A stretch of 64,000 nucleotides of DNA from Lachnospiraceae bacterium (GCA_014804795.1 JAAUZC010000010.1:83755-147754); one strand, 5' to 3'; positions 32,104-41,671 are shown, counted from the stretch's first letter. Program-made: numbers and translations. The notes: generated by a model not told the origin, from the letters alone.

Positions 32104-32696
32104 TGATTGACTTTGATAAAGAACTGAATGAAATGATTGCAAACAAGAATTTGATGAATAGTTATAAGCTATATTTTCTTAAAGCATTGATAGTAAATAC
32201 TTCAAACAATGAAAAAGAGTTTGATTTTTATGAAATGGCTTGTTGGATGTGTGCTTATTCGTTTTCTGATGTATGTGCATTAGGAAAACGAATTCGACCT
32301 TTAGACAAATTATACGATGCAGCAGTTCTTATCATAGAGAAGGAAGATTTATTGGAAGCATCTAAAATTTCTGAAGTGTATGATGCAGTAGCTAATACAA
32401 AAGATAAAGAACTTAAACAGTTAATTAACTCTCTTTGTGATTATGTACCATACCGCTTGTTGGCATATTTGTGGCAGCAGGAATTGAAGGGGAAAACGGA
32501 TAGACAGAAGAACCAAATAATTGAGGAATTGTCTAGAAGTGAAGGGAAAAGCGTATATTCTATTTTCTCAATATCATTGCGTAAAAAGAGAATAGAGGTA
32601 AATCCAGAGTGGGCGACATTCATTACTAATAGTAGAAAACGATTGATTCCTTGGATTGATGAAAAGATAGATTTATTTGTTCGGAAAGGGTGCTAA
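32103..32696 (+). CDS. Uncharacterised BREX-operon protein, 197 aa
   Basis: The start codon overlaps the brxL stop (TAATG), so translation is probably coupled. The sequence is largely helical, with a notable WMCAYSFSDVCALGKRIRPL stretch, LLAYLWQQELKGK, and a C-terminal tail with NPEWATFITNSRKRLIPWID. I see no catalytic motif, signal peptide or membrane segment and do not recognise the family. Its place between brxL and the cysteine desulfurase suggests a structural or adaptor role linking the BREX core to the sulfur or effector genes. This is inference from position only. Confidence 0.7.
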   Translation: MIDFDKELNEMIANKNLMNSYKLYFLKALIVNTSNNEKEFDFYEMACWMCAYSFSDVCALGKRIRPLDKLYDAAVLIIEKEDLLEASKISEVYDAVANTKDKELKQLINSLCDYVPYRLLAYLWQQELKGKTDRQKNQIIEELSRSEGKSVYSIFSISLRKKRIEVNPEWATFITNSRKRLIPWIDEKIDLFVRKGC

Positions 32697-32698
32697 AT

Positions 32699-33817
32699 AT
32701 GATATATGCGGATAACGCTGCAACAACAAAACTCGATATAGATGCATTTGAAGCAATGAAAATGTTTTTATTAGAAGAGTACGGGAATGCTTCTCAACCA
32801 TACTCATTTGCGAGTTCAGCAAAGCGCGCATTAAAAAAGGCTAGAGAAACAATTGCAAATTGTATTGGTGCTTTTCCAGATGAGATTTATTTTACGTCGG
32901 GGGGAACAGAGAGCGATAATTGGGCGATAAAAATAGCATCAGGTGATGGCGATATAATAACATCGTCTATAGAACATCATGCTATTTTAAATGCATGTAG
33001 CGTAATGGAAAAGAAAGGGAAATTTGTTGATTATATTCCAGTTTCAAAAGAAGGTATCGTTGAACTTGAAAATTTGGAAAATAGTATAACACAAAAAACG
33101 AAATTAATTTCTATTATGTATGCAAATAATGAAATAGGAACAATCCAACCAATAAAGAAGATTGCGGAGATTGCACATAAGAATAATTGTTTCTTTCATA
33201 CAGATGCAGTGCAAGCAGTGGGACATGTACAAATAAATGTTCATGATTTAGATATAGATTTATTATCTGCATCAGCGCATAAATTTAATGGCCCCAAAGG
33301 AGTTGGATTTTTATATGTAAAGAGGGGCGCACAGATAAGTGCTTATCTTAATGGAGGTGGTCAAGAGAATGGTTTAAGAGCAGGAACCGAAAATGTTGCA
33401 GGTATTGTGGCAATGGCTGTTGCATTAGAAAAAAATTGTAATTGTATAAATGAAAATAGGAAAAAAATAAAAAAATTAGAGGAACTTTTTATCAATGAAT
33501 TAAACAATTCCGGAGTAAGATACATTAGGAATGGAAGTGAAGATCATATTCCTGGAAATATAAGTCTTTCGTTTTCAGGGATAGAAGGAGAGATGATACT
33601 TCATAGGATGGATATTAGAAAAATATGTATTGCTACAGGAGCAGCATGTGATAGTGTAAATACGAATATCTCGCATGTGTTGAAAGCTATTTGTGTTCCG
33701 GAAGAATATATAAAAGGTACGATTAGAATATCTCTTGGAAAGGACAATACGGAGCAGGAGATTGGGGTGTTAACAGATGAATTGATTAAAATTGTATCGA
33801 ATAGAGATTTTGTGTGA
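32699..33817 (+). CDS. Cysteine desulfurase (IscS/NifS/DndA type)
   Basis: The ATG at 32699 (MIYADNAATTKLD) follows GGAAAGGG; the upstream GTG of the ORF track is less likely. Its 372 residues carry the PLP fold of class V aminotransferases: YFTSGGTESDNWAIK, SIEHHAILNAC, MYANNEIGTIQPI, FHTDAVQAVGH and the PLP-lysine motif ASAHKFNGPKG. The catalytic cysteine is in ATGAACDSV. The family converts cysteine to alanine plus an enzyme persulfide. DndA enzymes supply sulfur for DNA phosphorothioation, which fits BrxP upstream; a generic Fe-S assembly role for the BrxP clusters is the alternative. Confidence 0.93.
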   Translation: MIYADNAATTKLDIDAFEAMKMFLLEEYGNASQPYSFASSAKRALKKARETIANCIGAFPDEIYFTSGGTESDNWAIKIASGDGDIITSSIEHHAILNACSVMEKKGKFVDYIPVSKEGIVELENLENSITQKTKLISIMYANNEIGTIQPIKKIAEIAHKNNCFFHTDAVQAVGHVQINVHDLDIDLLSASAHKFNGPKGVGFLYVKRGAQISAYLNGGGQENGLRAGTENVAGIVAMAVALEKNCNCINENRKKIKKLEELFINELNNSGVRYIRNGSEDHIPGNISLSFSGIEGEMILHRMDIRKICIATGAACDSVNTNISHVLKAICVPEEYIKGTIRISLGKDNTEQEIGVLTDELIKIVSNRDFV

Positions 33818-33892
33818 TAAGATATGTGACAATAGTGCTGAATGGGGCATTATATTTACGGTAAGTTTTATTGTATTATGAAAGGCGCAAAA

Positions 33893-35182
33893 ATGAATAA
33901 TATACTAAATGAATTACAGAATAAGATGGAAAATGGATATTTTGGAGATGATATTGATGATGTGGCAAAGGCTGAGGCTGCAGAGTATGGTGAATTAATT
34001 GAAAACGATGTAGATATAAATGATTTACTTCAATCTAACATTGTTTGTTCAAATAGTGGCTCAAATATCAAAACGATAATTAATAGTTTAGAAGACGGTT
34101 ATTATGTTATTCCGCCATTTCAAAGAAGATTTGTATGGAAGAAAAGTAAGATAGCATATTTGGCACTATCTATCATTCAGAGTGTCCCTATACCGCCGAT
34201 ATATGTATATACGAATGAAGAACGTAAGCAAGTTGTGTTAGATGGACAACAGCGGATGATTGCAATCTTTTTGTATTTTAATGATTTAGAATATACAAAA
34301 TCTGATAATCATATTGACTTTAAAAAAGTATCTGAATTAAACGTAGAGCTAAGAGGTTTAGAAGCCCAAGAACGAAAAATGGTGGAAGAACAAAGCCCTA
34401 AGAAAGAACTCAATAATGTACGAAGAAATATAGCAACAATGAAGAAAAAACTTCTTGTTGAATGTGGAATGAAACGGTGCTCGTATTGTGTAGATGAGGA
34501 TAAAGATATCTCGTTTAGTCTATTTGCAGAAAAAAATCGGGACTACTTATTACAAAAGAGATTAGATATAACTCTTGTGGAATCAAGAGACATGAAATGT
34601 ATTCCGCATAAAACATTTTCTAATATTTTCAAACTGTTAAATAGTGGCGGAAAGCCTTTAGGACCTCAAGAGGTAAGAAATGGAGTGTTTTGGGATACAA
34701 CATTATACGAAAATATCTATGAGATAAATGAAAGTCATAAAACCTGGAGAGAAATTTATGGTAATATTAGTGATTTCTCAAAGGATATGGAAATTCTGCT
34801 AAAAATGGTAGCGTTATGTTTTTATTCTTGTAAAAATGAAGACGGATATTTTGAAATTGATATTCAAAGGTTTTCATGGGCTAATATTATGGATAGTTAT
34901 TCGGAGATGGCATCAGAAAAGAAGGGGGAGAGGACTAAGGAAGTTTTGCTGTTAAAAAAGTATTTGGATGCTATAGAAATTGACACAAATATAAAATGTC
35001 AAAGAGCTGTGTTTGAAGCTATGTTTGTGGCATATAGTAAAGCGTGTTTGCCGGATGATGTTAAAATATCTTATAAGTGGTTATCCAGTAAAAAATTTGA
35101 AAAAGTATCTTCAAATAAGTCTAGTGTAGAAGATAGGATTAATAAGGCAGTGGTTTGGTTAAAGGAGATATGCTGTGTATAA
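33893..35182 (+). CDS. DUF262 (GmrSD/SspE N-domain-like) protein
   Basis: The start was set at ATG 33893 (MNNILNELQNKMENGYFG), 8 nt after AAAGG, giving 429 residues. The DUF262 motifs are clear: IPPFQRRFVWKKSKI, PIPPIYVY, VVLDGQQRMIAIFLYF (the DGQQR nucleotide motif) and FKLLNSGGKPLGPQEVRNGVF. DUF262 domains bind and hydrolyse NTPs in GmrSD and in SspE, which senses phosphorothioate DNA. A CSYC pair lies near residue 185. No DUF1524 HNH half is fused; a separate HNH gene lies two genes down. It overlaps the next gene by 8 nt. Confidence 0.88.
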   Translation: MNNILNELQNKMENGYFGDDIDDVAKAEAAEYGELIENDVDINDLLQSNIVCSNSGSNIKTIINSLEDGYYVIPPFQRRFVWKKSKIAYLALSIIQSVPIPPIYVYTNEERKQVVLDGQQRMIAIFLYFNDLEYTKSDNHIDFKKVSELNVELRGLEAQERKMVEEQSPKKELNNVRRNIATMKKKLLVECGMKRCSYCVDEDKDISFSLFAEKNRDYLLQKRLDITLVESRDMKCIPHKTFSNIFKLLNSGGKPLGPQEVRNGVFWDTTLYENIYEINESHKTWREIYGNISDFSKDMEILLKMVALCFYSCKNEDGYFEIDIQRFSWANIMDSYSEMASEKKGERTKEVLLLKKYLDAIEIDTNIKCQRAVFEAMFVAYSKACLPDDVKISYKWLSSKKFEKVSSNKSSVEDRINKAVVWLKEICCV

Positions 35183-36191
35183 TATAGAAAAGTTGTCTCG
35201 CGATATATATGAAGCGATATCTGGAGATATACAGAAGAAGTTTAGAGAGCATTACAATATGGTAATTGTGGGCAATAATTCTACAGGAAAAACAAGCCTT
35301 ATCGGATGTTTGTTAAATACTGTAAGAAAACAAAAGAGAAAAGATTTTTATTATATAGACCCTAAGAATCGAACTGTATTTGAACCCGAAGAAGAGGGGG
35401 GATATAGTCTTGATTTAGATTCAATATCAGCTTACGATATTATATCGAGTAGAATACGTAAGGAAGTAATGGCTAAAAAAGATGTATTTGTTGATAACTT
35501 ATCGGGTGGAGGTTTCTTTTTCACGGAGCTTGTTACAAAATTTGCTATATACAAAAATGTCCTTGAGCAGTTTATGGGATGGGAGATTAGTATAGAAAGT
35601 CCAGAAGAAACGTCGACAAGTATATTTGAAAGAGCATTAGAAAGGAATCAGAGAAAAAAAGTCATTATTAATAATAGTTATGAAATTGCATCCATATCGA
35701 GTAGTGAGCAAGCGAAAATGCGAATAGTCATGGAAGTAATGATTGCAAGAAATAAGAATTGCAAAGTAGTAATTATTGATGAGTTCGATTCGCATTTCGA
35801 TTCCGAGGGAATGGTTAGTTTTTTAAATCAACTTGTCGAAAAGTTTAATGAGATGCGATTTATAGTTATCATTCATAATTTTGAGGTTCTTGTAAATATT
35901 AATGATTTTGATGCTTTGATTTTTAATATATTAGATACGTCTGAGACGCCATATAATTATGTTGATACAAATAATATTAGTCAAATAGGTGATGCATATA
36001 AAGCATTTAATAGATTTGCAGATAAAAAGGGTAAACAAGAGCGGCTGTTGGGAGAATGTATAACTTATGTAGTAAAAGGCGAAAAAATTCCAACAGAGAT
36101 ACATAATAAAATAGCAAAGATAGACAGGAAATTGTTGACTAATAAAGAAAAAATTTTGTTTGATTATATAAAGGAGAGGAATGGAGAATAG
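35175..36191 (+). CDS. ABC/SMC-type ATPase, PtuA-like
   Basis: GTG start at 35175, 7 nt after AAAGGAG, overlapping the DUF262 gene. The 338-residue protein has Walker A NMVIVGNNSTGKTSLIG, a shortened signature-like SISSSEQAKMRI and Walker B CKVVIIDEFDSHFDSEG with the downstream VIIHNFEVLVN (H-loop-like). This compact ATPase next to an HNH gene resembles the PtuA/PtuB pair of Septu defence, though sequence relation is not proven. It probably gates the neighbouring HNH protein with ATP. The overlap with both neighbours supports a three-gene complex. Confidence 0.8.
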   Translation: MYNIEKLSRDIYEAISGDIQKKFREHYNMVIVGNNSTGKTSLIGCLLNTVRKQKRKDFYYIDPKNRTVFEPEEEGGYSLDLDSISAYDIISSRIRKEVMAKKDVFVDNLSGGGFFFTELVTKFAIYKNVLEQFMGWEISIESPEETSTSIFERALERNQRKKVIINNSYEIASISSSEQAKMRIVMEVMIARNKNCKVVIIDEFDSHFDSEGMVSFLNQLVEKFNEMRFIVIIHNFEVLVNINDFDALIFNILDTSETPYNYVDTNNISQIGDAYKAFNRFADKKGKQERLLGECITYVVKGEKIPTEIHNKIAKIDRKLLTNKEKILFDYIKERNGE

Positions 36192-37002
36192 GCTATTTAT
36201 ACCAACGAATTATGCTGTCGAGCTGCCACAAGGGAATAAACCATATTATAATTCGGCTAACAAGAAAGAGATTATAGCACCATTGTTGAATGCTTCACGT
36301 GGCTATTGTATGTATTGTGGCAAATCATTATATAACGAGACGGATTTTATTATTAATATGGAACATTCAGTTGATAAAGAAGGATATGAAGATCAGAAGG
36401 AAGGAGATTATAAATACTTAAAGCATTGCAAATATAATTTTTCTATCTCATGTCCTATATGTAATATGGTGTGTAAAAAGAGTATTGAAAAGGTAAGCAT
36501 GCAAAATGTGCCAAAAACAATAGAGTGTTCAAAGCAGAAATGTGATGAGAAGAGTTGTGAGACATATTCCAATATTCGTGAGAATTATATGAAAAGGAAT
36601 GCTATTATTTTGCAACCGGAAGGTGTGAGAAATTCTGATGTTTATTATCGAATAGGATATGATTTGTTAAAGAATATTTACATACCAGAAATTCAAGGGA
36701 CGGACGAAGAAATAAATAATCAATATCATCTCTTTTTTATTCAAAATCATATTAATAGATTTCAACTAAATGGTAGCAGATTTTCGGATTGTGTTATAGA
36801 GCTTTGTGCTGATATAGTTTTTCTTTACGAAAACGGTGTTGAAACTGTTGATGATATTTTTTCTTTTTTTATTGGCAGACATTTTTCTAATATTCTTGGT
36901 GAATTATTTATTGAATACCTGAAAATGAATTTTGCGGAAAAGTCAGCAAAGCAAATGTGCGAATATTGTAGATTATTAGTTTTATTGGATTCAGTAAATT
37001 AG
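36181..37002 (+). CDS. HNH-type nuclease, PtuB-like
   Basis: The 273-residue protein begins at ATG 36181, overlapping the ATPase gene by 11 nt after AAAGGAGAGG. The N-terminal half has a zinc-supported HNH-like core: YCMYCGKSLYN, the catalytic-type FIINMEHSVDKEGYED (EH in place of DH), and a second pair in SCPICNMVCKK. Another CSKQKCDEKSC cysteine cluster follows. The C-terminal half is helical. It would be the effector nuclease of the DUF262-ATPase-HNH triad. It ends the tightly packed operon; 150 bp without a gene follows. Confidence 0.8.
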   Translation: MENRLFIPTNYAVELPQGNKPYYNSANKKEIIAPLLNASRGYCMYCGKSLYNETDFIINMEHSVDKEGYEDQKEGDYKYLKHCKYNFSISCPICNMVCKKSIEKVSMQNVPKTIECSKQKCDEKSCETYSNIRENYMKRNAIILQPEGVRNSDVYYRIGYDLLKNIYIPEIQGTDEEINNQYHLFFIQNHINRFQLNGSRFSDCVIELCADIVFLYENGVETVDDIFSFFIGRHFSNILGELFIEYLKMNFAEKSAKQMCEYCRLLVLLDSVN

Positions 37003-37153
37003 CTTTCATGCAATACAGTATTTTTGATGACGTATATAGTAGAAAATGAGAAGTGTTAGAGTCTATTTTTCAGCGAGAAATGAATGCAAGTAGAAAATAA
37101 TTTAGCTTTTTGGAAAAGGAGCAAGGATTCCGTAGATTAATAAGGAGTACCTG

Positions 37154-40123
37154 ATGAAAAGTATAGCGGATCTAGAAAAAAGAATACACTGTCTGGAAAA
37201 GGAAAATCAATACTTGAAATATCTGTTGGCAGATGCAGGGATTTCTTATTCTGAAAAAGAGATAGATGACGGAGATGATGATGAATATGATCCAGATCAA
37301 GGATCAAGAATTATATCAAAAGATATTACTGAAACAGATGCAAAAGTGTTCTTCAGTATGTTTTGGGGACGTACAGATGTATACAGTAAGCGCACCATAA
37401 AGAAATCTACCGGGGAAGTAAATTATTATACACAGTGTCATAATTTTTGGAAAAACGGCTGCCCGAGAATTACTGGAAGTAAGATAAAATGTCAGGATTG
37501 CCAGAAACAGGCATATAAAGAGTTAAAAAAGGAACAAATTATTGAGCATTTAAGGGGAAATTCAAAAGATGCTACTGATGTTATAGGTATTTACCCGCTT
37601 TTAGCCGATGATACCTGCCGATTCATCGTCTTTGATTTTGATAATCATGAAAAAGATGCAGAAAAAAATGATTTTGCAAATGTTGATGATATGTGGAGAG
37701 AGGAAGTAGACTCTCTGAGAAAAATATGTGATATGAACGGAATTGATGCATTGGTAGAGCGTTCACGTTCGGGGAAAGGCGCACATCTTTGGATATTTTT
37801 TCAAAAACCAATAGAAGCCAGTCTTGCAAGAAAATTTGGAAATGCGCTGTTAAATAAAGGAGCGGAGTCTGTAAATTTAAGGTCATTTCGTTTTTATGAC
37901 CGTATGTTGCCGATGCAGGATCATCTTCCGGAAGGCGGAGTGGGTAATCTGATTGCACTGCCATTACAGGGGCAGGCATTAAAAGAGGGAAACAGTGCAT
38001 TTATAGATGAACACTGGAATGCATATCCCGACCAGTGGAGAGTGCTGCTAAATAAGAAAAAACTTTCAAAGGAGTTTGTCGAGGATAAGATAAGTGAATG
38101 GACAGAGGGAGATTCCTATACTGCCTCTGATGGCAAAGATATTTTTGAGAGTGATCATGAAAAGCCATGGGACAAAACAAAGCATTTTCAGAAGGGGGAT
38201 GTTGAAGGAATATTACATATTACGCTGTCGAACGGTGTATATGTGAATACGGTGAATTTACAGCCAAGAATACAAAATCAGTTCAGAAGAATGGCTGCAT
38301 TTTCCAATCCTGTTTTTTATAAAAATCAGGCTATGGGATTGTCTAATTTTGAAAATTACAGATATGTTTATCTTGGAAGCGACGAAGGTGAGTACATAAA
38401 AGTTCCAAGGGGTATTTTGGAAAATATAACCGAGGAGTGTGAAAAAGCCGGTATTGAATATGAAATAGAAGATAAGCGGAGCAAAGGGCTTCCGATTCAT
38501 GTGGAATTTATTGGGGAACTGAGAGAATCACAGATACCTGCTGTAGAAAAGCTTCTTCAAAATGACAATGGAATTCTTAATGCAGCCACAGCATTTGGAA
38601 AGACGGTTGTGTGTTGCAATGTTATTGCAAAAAAACAGGTAAGTACGCTTATTCTTCTTCAGTCGTCAGCCCTGATGGAACAATGGCGGGAAGCACTGGA
38701 AAAGTTTTTATATATTGATGAGGAACTTCCTGAGTATGAAACGCCGACAGGCCGCAAGAAAAGACGAAAAAGTGTCATTGGGAAATTGCAAGGAGCTCAT
38801 GATTCCACCACAGGTATTATTGATATTGCGATGGTTGGTTCAATTTGTAAGAATGGTGAATACCACAAGCGGTTAAAAGAGTATGGACTCATATTGGTGG
38901 ACGAGTGTCACCATGCCGCTTCAGATACAATCGTGGATATATTACAGGAAGTAAATGCAAAATATGTATATGGAGTAACAGCTACCCCATTCAGGGGCGA
39001 TAGTTTGGAGAAAATAAATTATATGCTCCTTGGTCCAATTCGTTATAAGTACACTTCAAAGGATAGGGCGAAAGAGCAGGGGATAGAGCATCTTGTTTAT
39101 CCACGATTTACAAGAGCGGTTGCTCCAAGATTTTCACAGGATAAAATGCATCCAAATGAGGCATATGAAATTATCCGCAATAATGAAGACAGAGACGAAT
39201 TAATCATAAGGGATGTGAAACAATGTGTAGATGAGGGAAGAACGCCGGTGGTTCTTTCCAAATACGTGGAACATTCACAGCGGTTATATCAGCGCTTGAT
39301 AAATTATGCAGACAAAGTCTTTTTACTGTCCGGCAGGAATTCAATGAAAGATCATAAAGAAATTTTAAAACAGATGAATCAGGTTACGCCCAAAGAAAGT
39401 ATGATCCTTGTTGCGACTGGTAAACTGATAGGAGAAGGATTTGATTATCCGAGGCTGGATACACTGATTATGGCAACTCCGGTGGCATGGAAGGGAGTAG
39501 TAGAGCAGTATGCCGGACGTTTAAACAGGGATTATGCTGGAAAGAAAAGCGTGATTATTTATGATTATGTGGATAGTCATATATCCATGTTTGACCGGAT
39601 GTATCATAAAAGGCTTAAAGCATATAAACAGATTGGATATGATATTTTTTCCGGGACTGGTACACATATGCAAACGACCAATGCAATTTTTGACATAGAT
39701 AATTACGCAGATATCTACCAGAATGATTTGCTTGCCGCAGAGAAAGAAATCATAATTTCAAGTCCGGCTATTAGTGGCAAAAAAGTATATGATATGATTC
39801 ATTTACTTAGAGAAAAGCAGGAGGCAGGAATTAAAATAGTCATTGTCACATGGAAACCGGACTGCTATGGCTATGGGGACAGTGCGTACTGGCAGGAACT
39901 TCAGGAGCAGATGAGAAAGGCAGGATTCGAAATGAATCTTGTGGAGGATTACTGCGAACATTATTGTATTATAGACCACGAAGTGGTCTGGTACGGAAGT
40001 ATGAATTTTCTGGGAAAAGAAGATGCAGAAGATAACCTGATGCGTATTGGAGATGCAAAGATTGCGAACGAATTACTTGAAATGACATTTGGAAATGAAA
40101 AATATCAGGGCGAGACGATGTAA
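37154..40123 (+). CDS. Primase-helicase-PLD protein (TOTE-type AEP plus SF2 helicase)
   Basis: This 989-residue multidomain protein starts after AAGGAGTACCTG. A short coiled coil (1-30) precedes an archaeo-eukaryotic primase-like domain with CRFIVFDFDNHEKD and the VERSRSGKGAHLWIFF motif (about 155-230). An SF2 helicase follows (about 460-830), with ATAFGKTVVCC (motif I), LVDECHHAA (II), VTATPFRGD (III) and QYAGRLNRD (VI). A C-terminal PLD-like domain ends in HYCIIDHEVVWYGSMN, where the usual HxK lysine is cysteine. Such proteins occur in conflict systems. Base composition is less AT-rich than the BREX genes, hinting at separate origin. Confidence 0.85.
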   Translation: MKSIADLEKRIHCLEKENQYLKYLLADAGISYSEKEIDDGDDDEYDPDQGSRIISKDITETDAKVFFSMFWGRTDVYSKRTIKKSTGEVNYYTQCHNFWKNGCPRITGSKIKCQDCQKQAYKELKKEQIIEHLRGNSKDATDVIGIYPLLADDTCRFIVFDFDNHEKDAEKNDFANVDDMWREEVDSLRKICDMNGIDALVERSRSGKGAHLWIFFQKPIEASLARKFGNALLNKGAESVNLRSFRFYDRMLPMQDHLPEGGVGNLIALPLQGQALKEGNSAFIDEHWNAYPDQWRVLLNKKKLSKEFVEDKISEWTEGDSYTASDGKDIFESDHEKPWDKTKHFQKGDVEGILHITLSNGVYVNTVNLQPRIQNQFRRMAAFSNPVFYKNQAMGLSNFENYRYVYLGSDEGEYIKVPRGILENITEECEKAGIEYEIEDKRSKGLPIHVEFIGELRESQIPAVEKLLQNDNGILNAATAFGKTVVCCNVIAKKQVSTLILLQSSALMEQWREALEKFLYIDEELPEYETPTGRKKRRKSVIGKLQGAHDSTTGIIDIAMVGSICKNGEYHKRLKEYGLILVDECHHAASDTIVDILQEVNAKYVYGVTATPFRGDSLEKINYMLLGPIRYKYTSKDRAKEQGIEHLVYPRFTRAVAPRFSQDKMHPNEAYEIIRNNEDRDELIIRDVKQCVDEGRTPVVLSKYVEHSQRLYQRLINYADKVFLLSGRNSMKDHKEILKQMNQVTPKESMILVATGKLIGEGFDYPRLDTLIMATPVAWKGVVEQYAGRLNRDYAGKKSVIIYDYVDSHISMFDRMYHKRLKAYKQIGYDIFSGTGTHMQTTNAIFDIDNYADIYQNDLLAAEKEIIISSPAISGKKVYDMIHLLREKQEAGIKIVIVTWKPDCYGYGDSAYWQELQEQMRKAGFEMNLVEDYCEHYCIIDHEVVWYGSMNFLGKEDAEDNLMRIGDAKIANELLEMTFGNEKYQGETM

Positions 40124-40167
40124 AGGAATAGCGATAAATACGATAAAGCAAGCTTCGGAGGTATCAG

Positions 40168-41637
40168 ATGTTCGATTTATCTCAATTTAACGAATACAAA
40201 GAAGACAATAGAAGGGAAGTCAAGAAAGCTAAAAGCGGCTTGCCGGATTCTTTATGGAGCACTTATTCTGCATTTGCCAATTGTTATGGTGGGGTGATTA
40301 TTCTCGGCGTTGTAGAAAATGAAGACGGTAGCTGGTATACAACGGGATTACAGAATGAGGATAAGCTGCGCAGAGATTTTTGGAATACTATCAATAACAG
40401 ACAAAAAGTGAATATTAATATTTTGGCAGATAAGGATGTACAGACATACCAAATTAATCAGGATACGATCATGGTTATTTATGTTCCGGCAGCAAAGCGT
40501 GAGCAAAAACCTGTATATATCAATGATGACCTGTTTGGGGGAACTTTCCGAAGAAACTGGGAGGGAGATTATCATTGTACGCCAAGTGAAGTGAAAGCCA
40601 TGCTCCGTGATCAGACGGAAGATACCATGGACATGAAAATTCTCGAAAATATGCAGATGGATGTTCTTAATATGGAAACGGTACATGCATATCGAAACCG
40701 TCATATGGCGTACCGGAGAGAGCATGTATGGGAACAGCTGAAAGATGGGGACTATTTAGAGCGAATCGGAGCAGCGAGAATGCTTAATACAGACAATAAG
40801 CTGCATCCAACAGCAGCAGGACTTTTGATGTTTGGAGATGAGTATAAAATTTTATATGAATATCCGGAGTATTTTCTTGATTTCAGGGAATTATTGGATC
40901 CGGCAATCCGATGGACAGACAGACTGCAATCCAGTTCCGGAGATTGGACAGGCAATCTGTTTGATTTCTTTTTCAGGGTATATGGAAAGTTGGTAAAGGA
41001 TGTCAAAATACCTTTTAAACTGGAGGGAGCAGTAAGGATTGATGATACGCCCGTACATAAGGCGATCAGGGAAGCACTTGCAAATTGTCTTGTGAACACG
41101 GATTTTTATCTGCCGCGCGGTATTGTCATTAAGAAGGATGCTGACAGCATCGTTATGGAAAATCCCGGAAGCATACGAACGGGAAAGAAACAAATGTTGA
41201 AAGGCGGTATATCTGATCCAAGAAATAAAGCACTTATGAAGATGCTGAATATGATTGGCATTGGGGAACGCGCAGGAAGCGGTGTACCGGATATTTATTC
41301 TGTTTGGGAGAATCAAGGATGGGAAGAACCAACGATAGAAGAAAGGTTTGGTCCAGATAGGACTTTACTGACGTTAAAATTCATACAAAAACAATTGGTA
41401 AAAACAAGCGGTTCAAAACAAGCGATTCAAAGCAAGCGAATAAAACAAGCGAATAAAACAAGCGTAAATATGAAAAAAATCCGGTTATATTTGCAAGAAC
41501 ATGAAACTGCAAAAACAGGTGATATTGCCGAATTGCTTGCTTTAAGCGCAGCAAGGACAAGAGCACTGCTCTCGGAGATGGAGGATGTTGAGGCATTTGG
41601 AACAAATCGAACAAGAACATACCGACTTCGGAGATAA
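40168..41637 (+). CDS. AlbA_2 (Schlafen-like) ATP-binding regulator
   Basis: The 489-residue product starts after TTCGGAGG. Residues about 10-130 are the AlbA_2/Schlafen-type domain (REVKKAKSGLPDSLWSTYSA, FANCYGGVIILGV). The C-terminal region has an HATPase-like HxxxREALANCLVNTDF motif and RNKALMKMLNMIGIGERAGS. A lysine/glutamine-rich linker (KQAIQSKRIKQANKTS) leads to a winged helix. It is usually annotated as a putative DNA-binding transcriptional regulator; in defence islands such proteins can be effectors. It closes the island before the tuf-end copy B. Confidence 0.82.
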   Translation: MFDLSQFNEYKEDNRREVKKAKSGLPDSLWSTYSAFANCYGGVIILGVVENEDGSWYTTGLQNEDKLRRDFWNTINNRQKVNINILADKDVQTYQINQDTIMVIYVPAAKREQKPVYINDDLFGGTFRRNWEGDYHCTPSEVKAMLRDQTEDTMDMKILENMQMDVLNMETVHAYRNRHMAYRREHVWEQLKDGDYLERIGAARMLNTDNKLHPTAAGLLMFGDEYKILYEYPEYFLDFRELLDPAIRWTDRLQSSSGDWTGNLFDFFFRVYGKLVKDVKIPFKLEGAVRIDDTPVHKAIREALANCLVNTDFYLPRGIVIKKDADSIVMENPGSIRTGKKQMLKGGISDPRNKALMKMLNMIGIGERAGSGVPDIYSVWENQGWEEPTIEERFGPDRTLLTLKFIQKQLVKTSGSKQAIQSKRIKQANKTSVNMKKIRLYLQEHETAKTGDIAELLALSAARTRALLSEMEDVEAFGTNRTRTYRLRR

Positions 41638-41666
41638 TAGGAAGGTTTCGGAGATAATAGGAAGGT
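41627..41666 (+). repeat. Exact 20-bp tandem duplication at the end of the AlbA_2 gene
   Basis: TTCGGAGATAATAGGAAGGT occurs twice head to tail (41627-41646 and 41647-41666). The first copy contains the AlbA_2 stop codon. It looks like a recent slippage duplication. Confidence 0.9.
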
Positions 41667-41671
41667 GTGTG

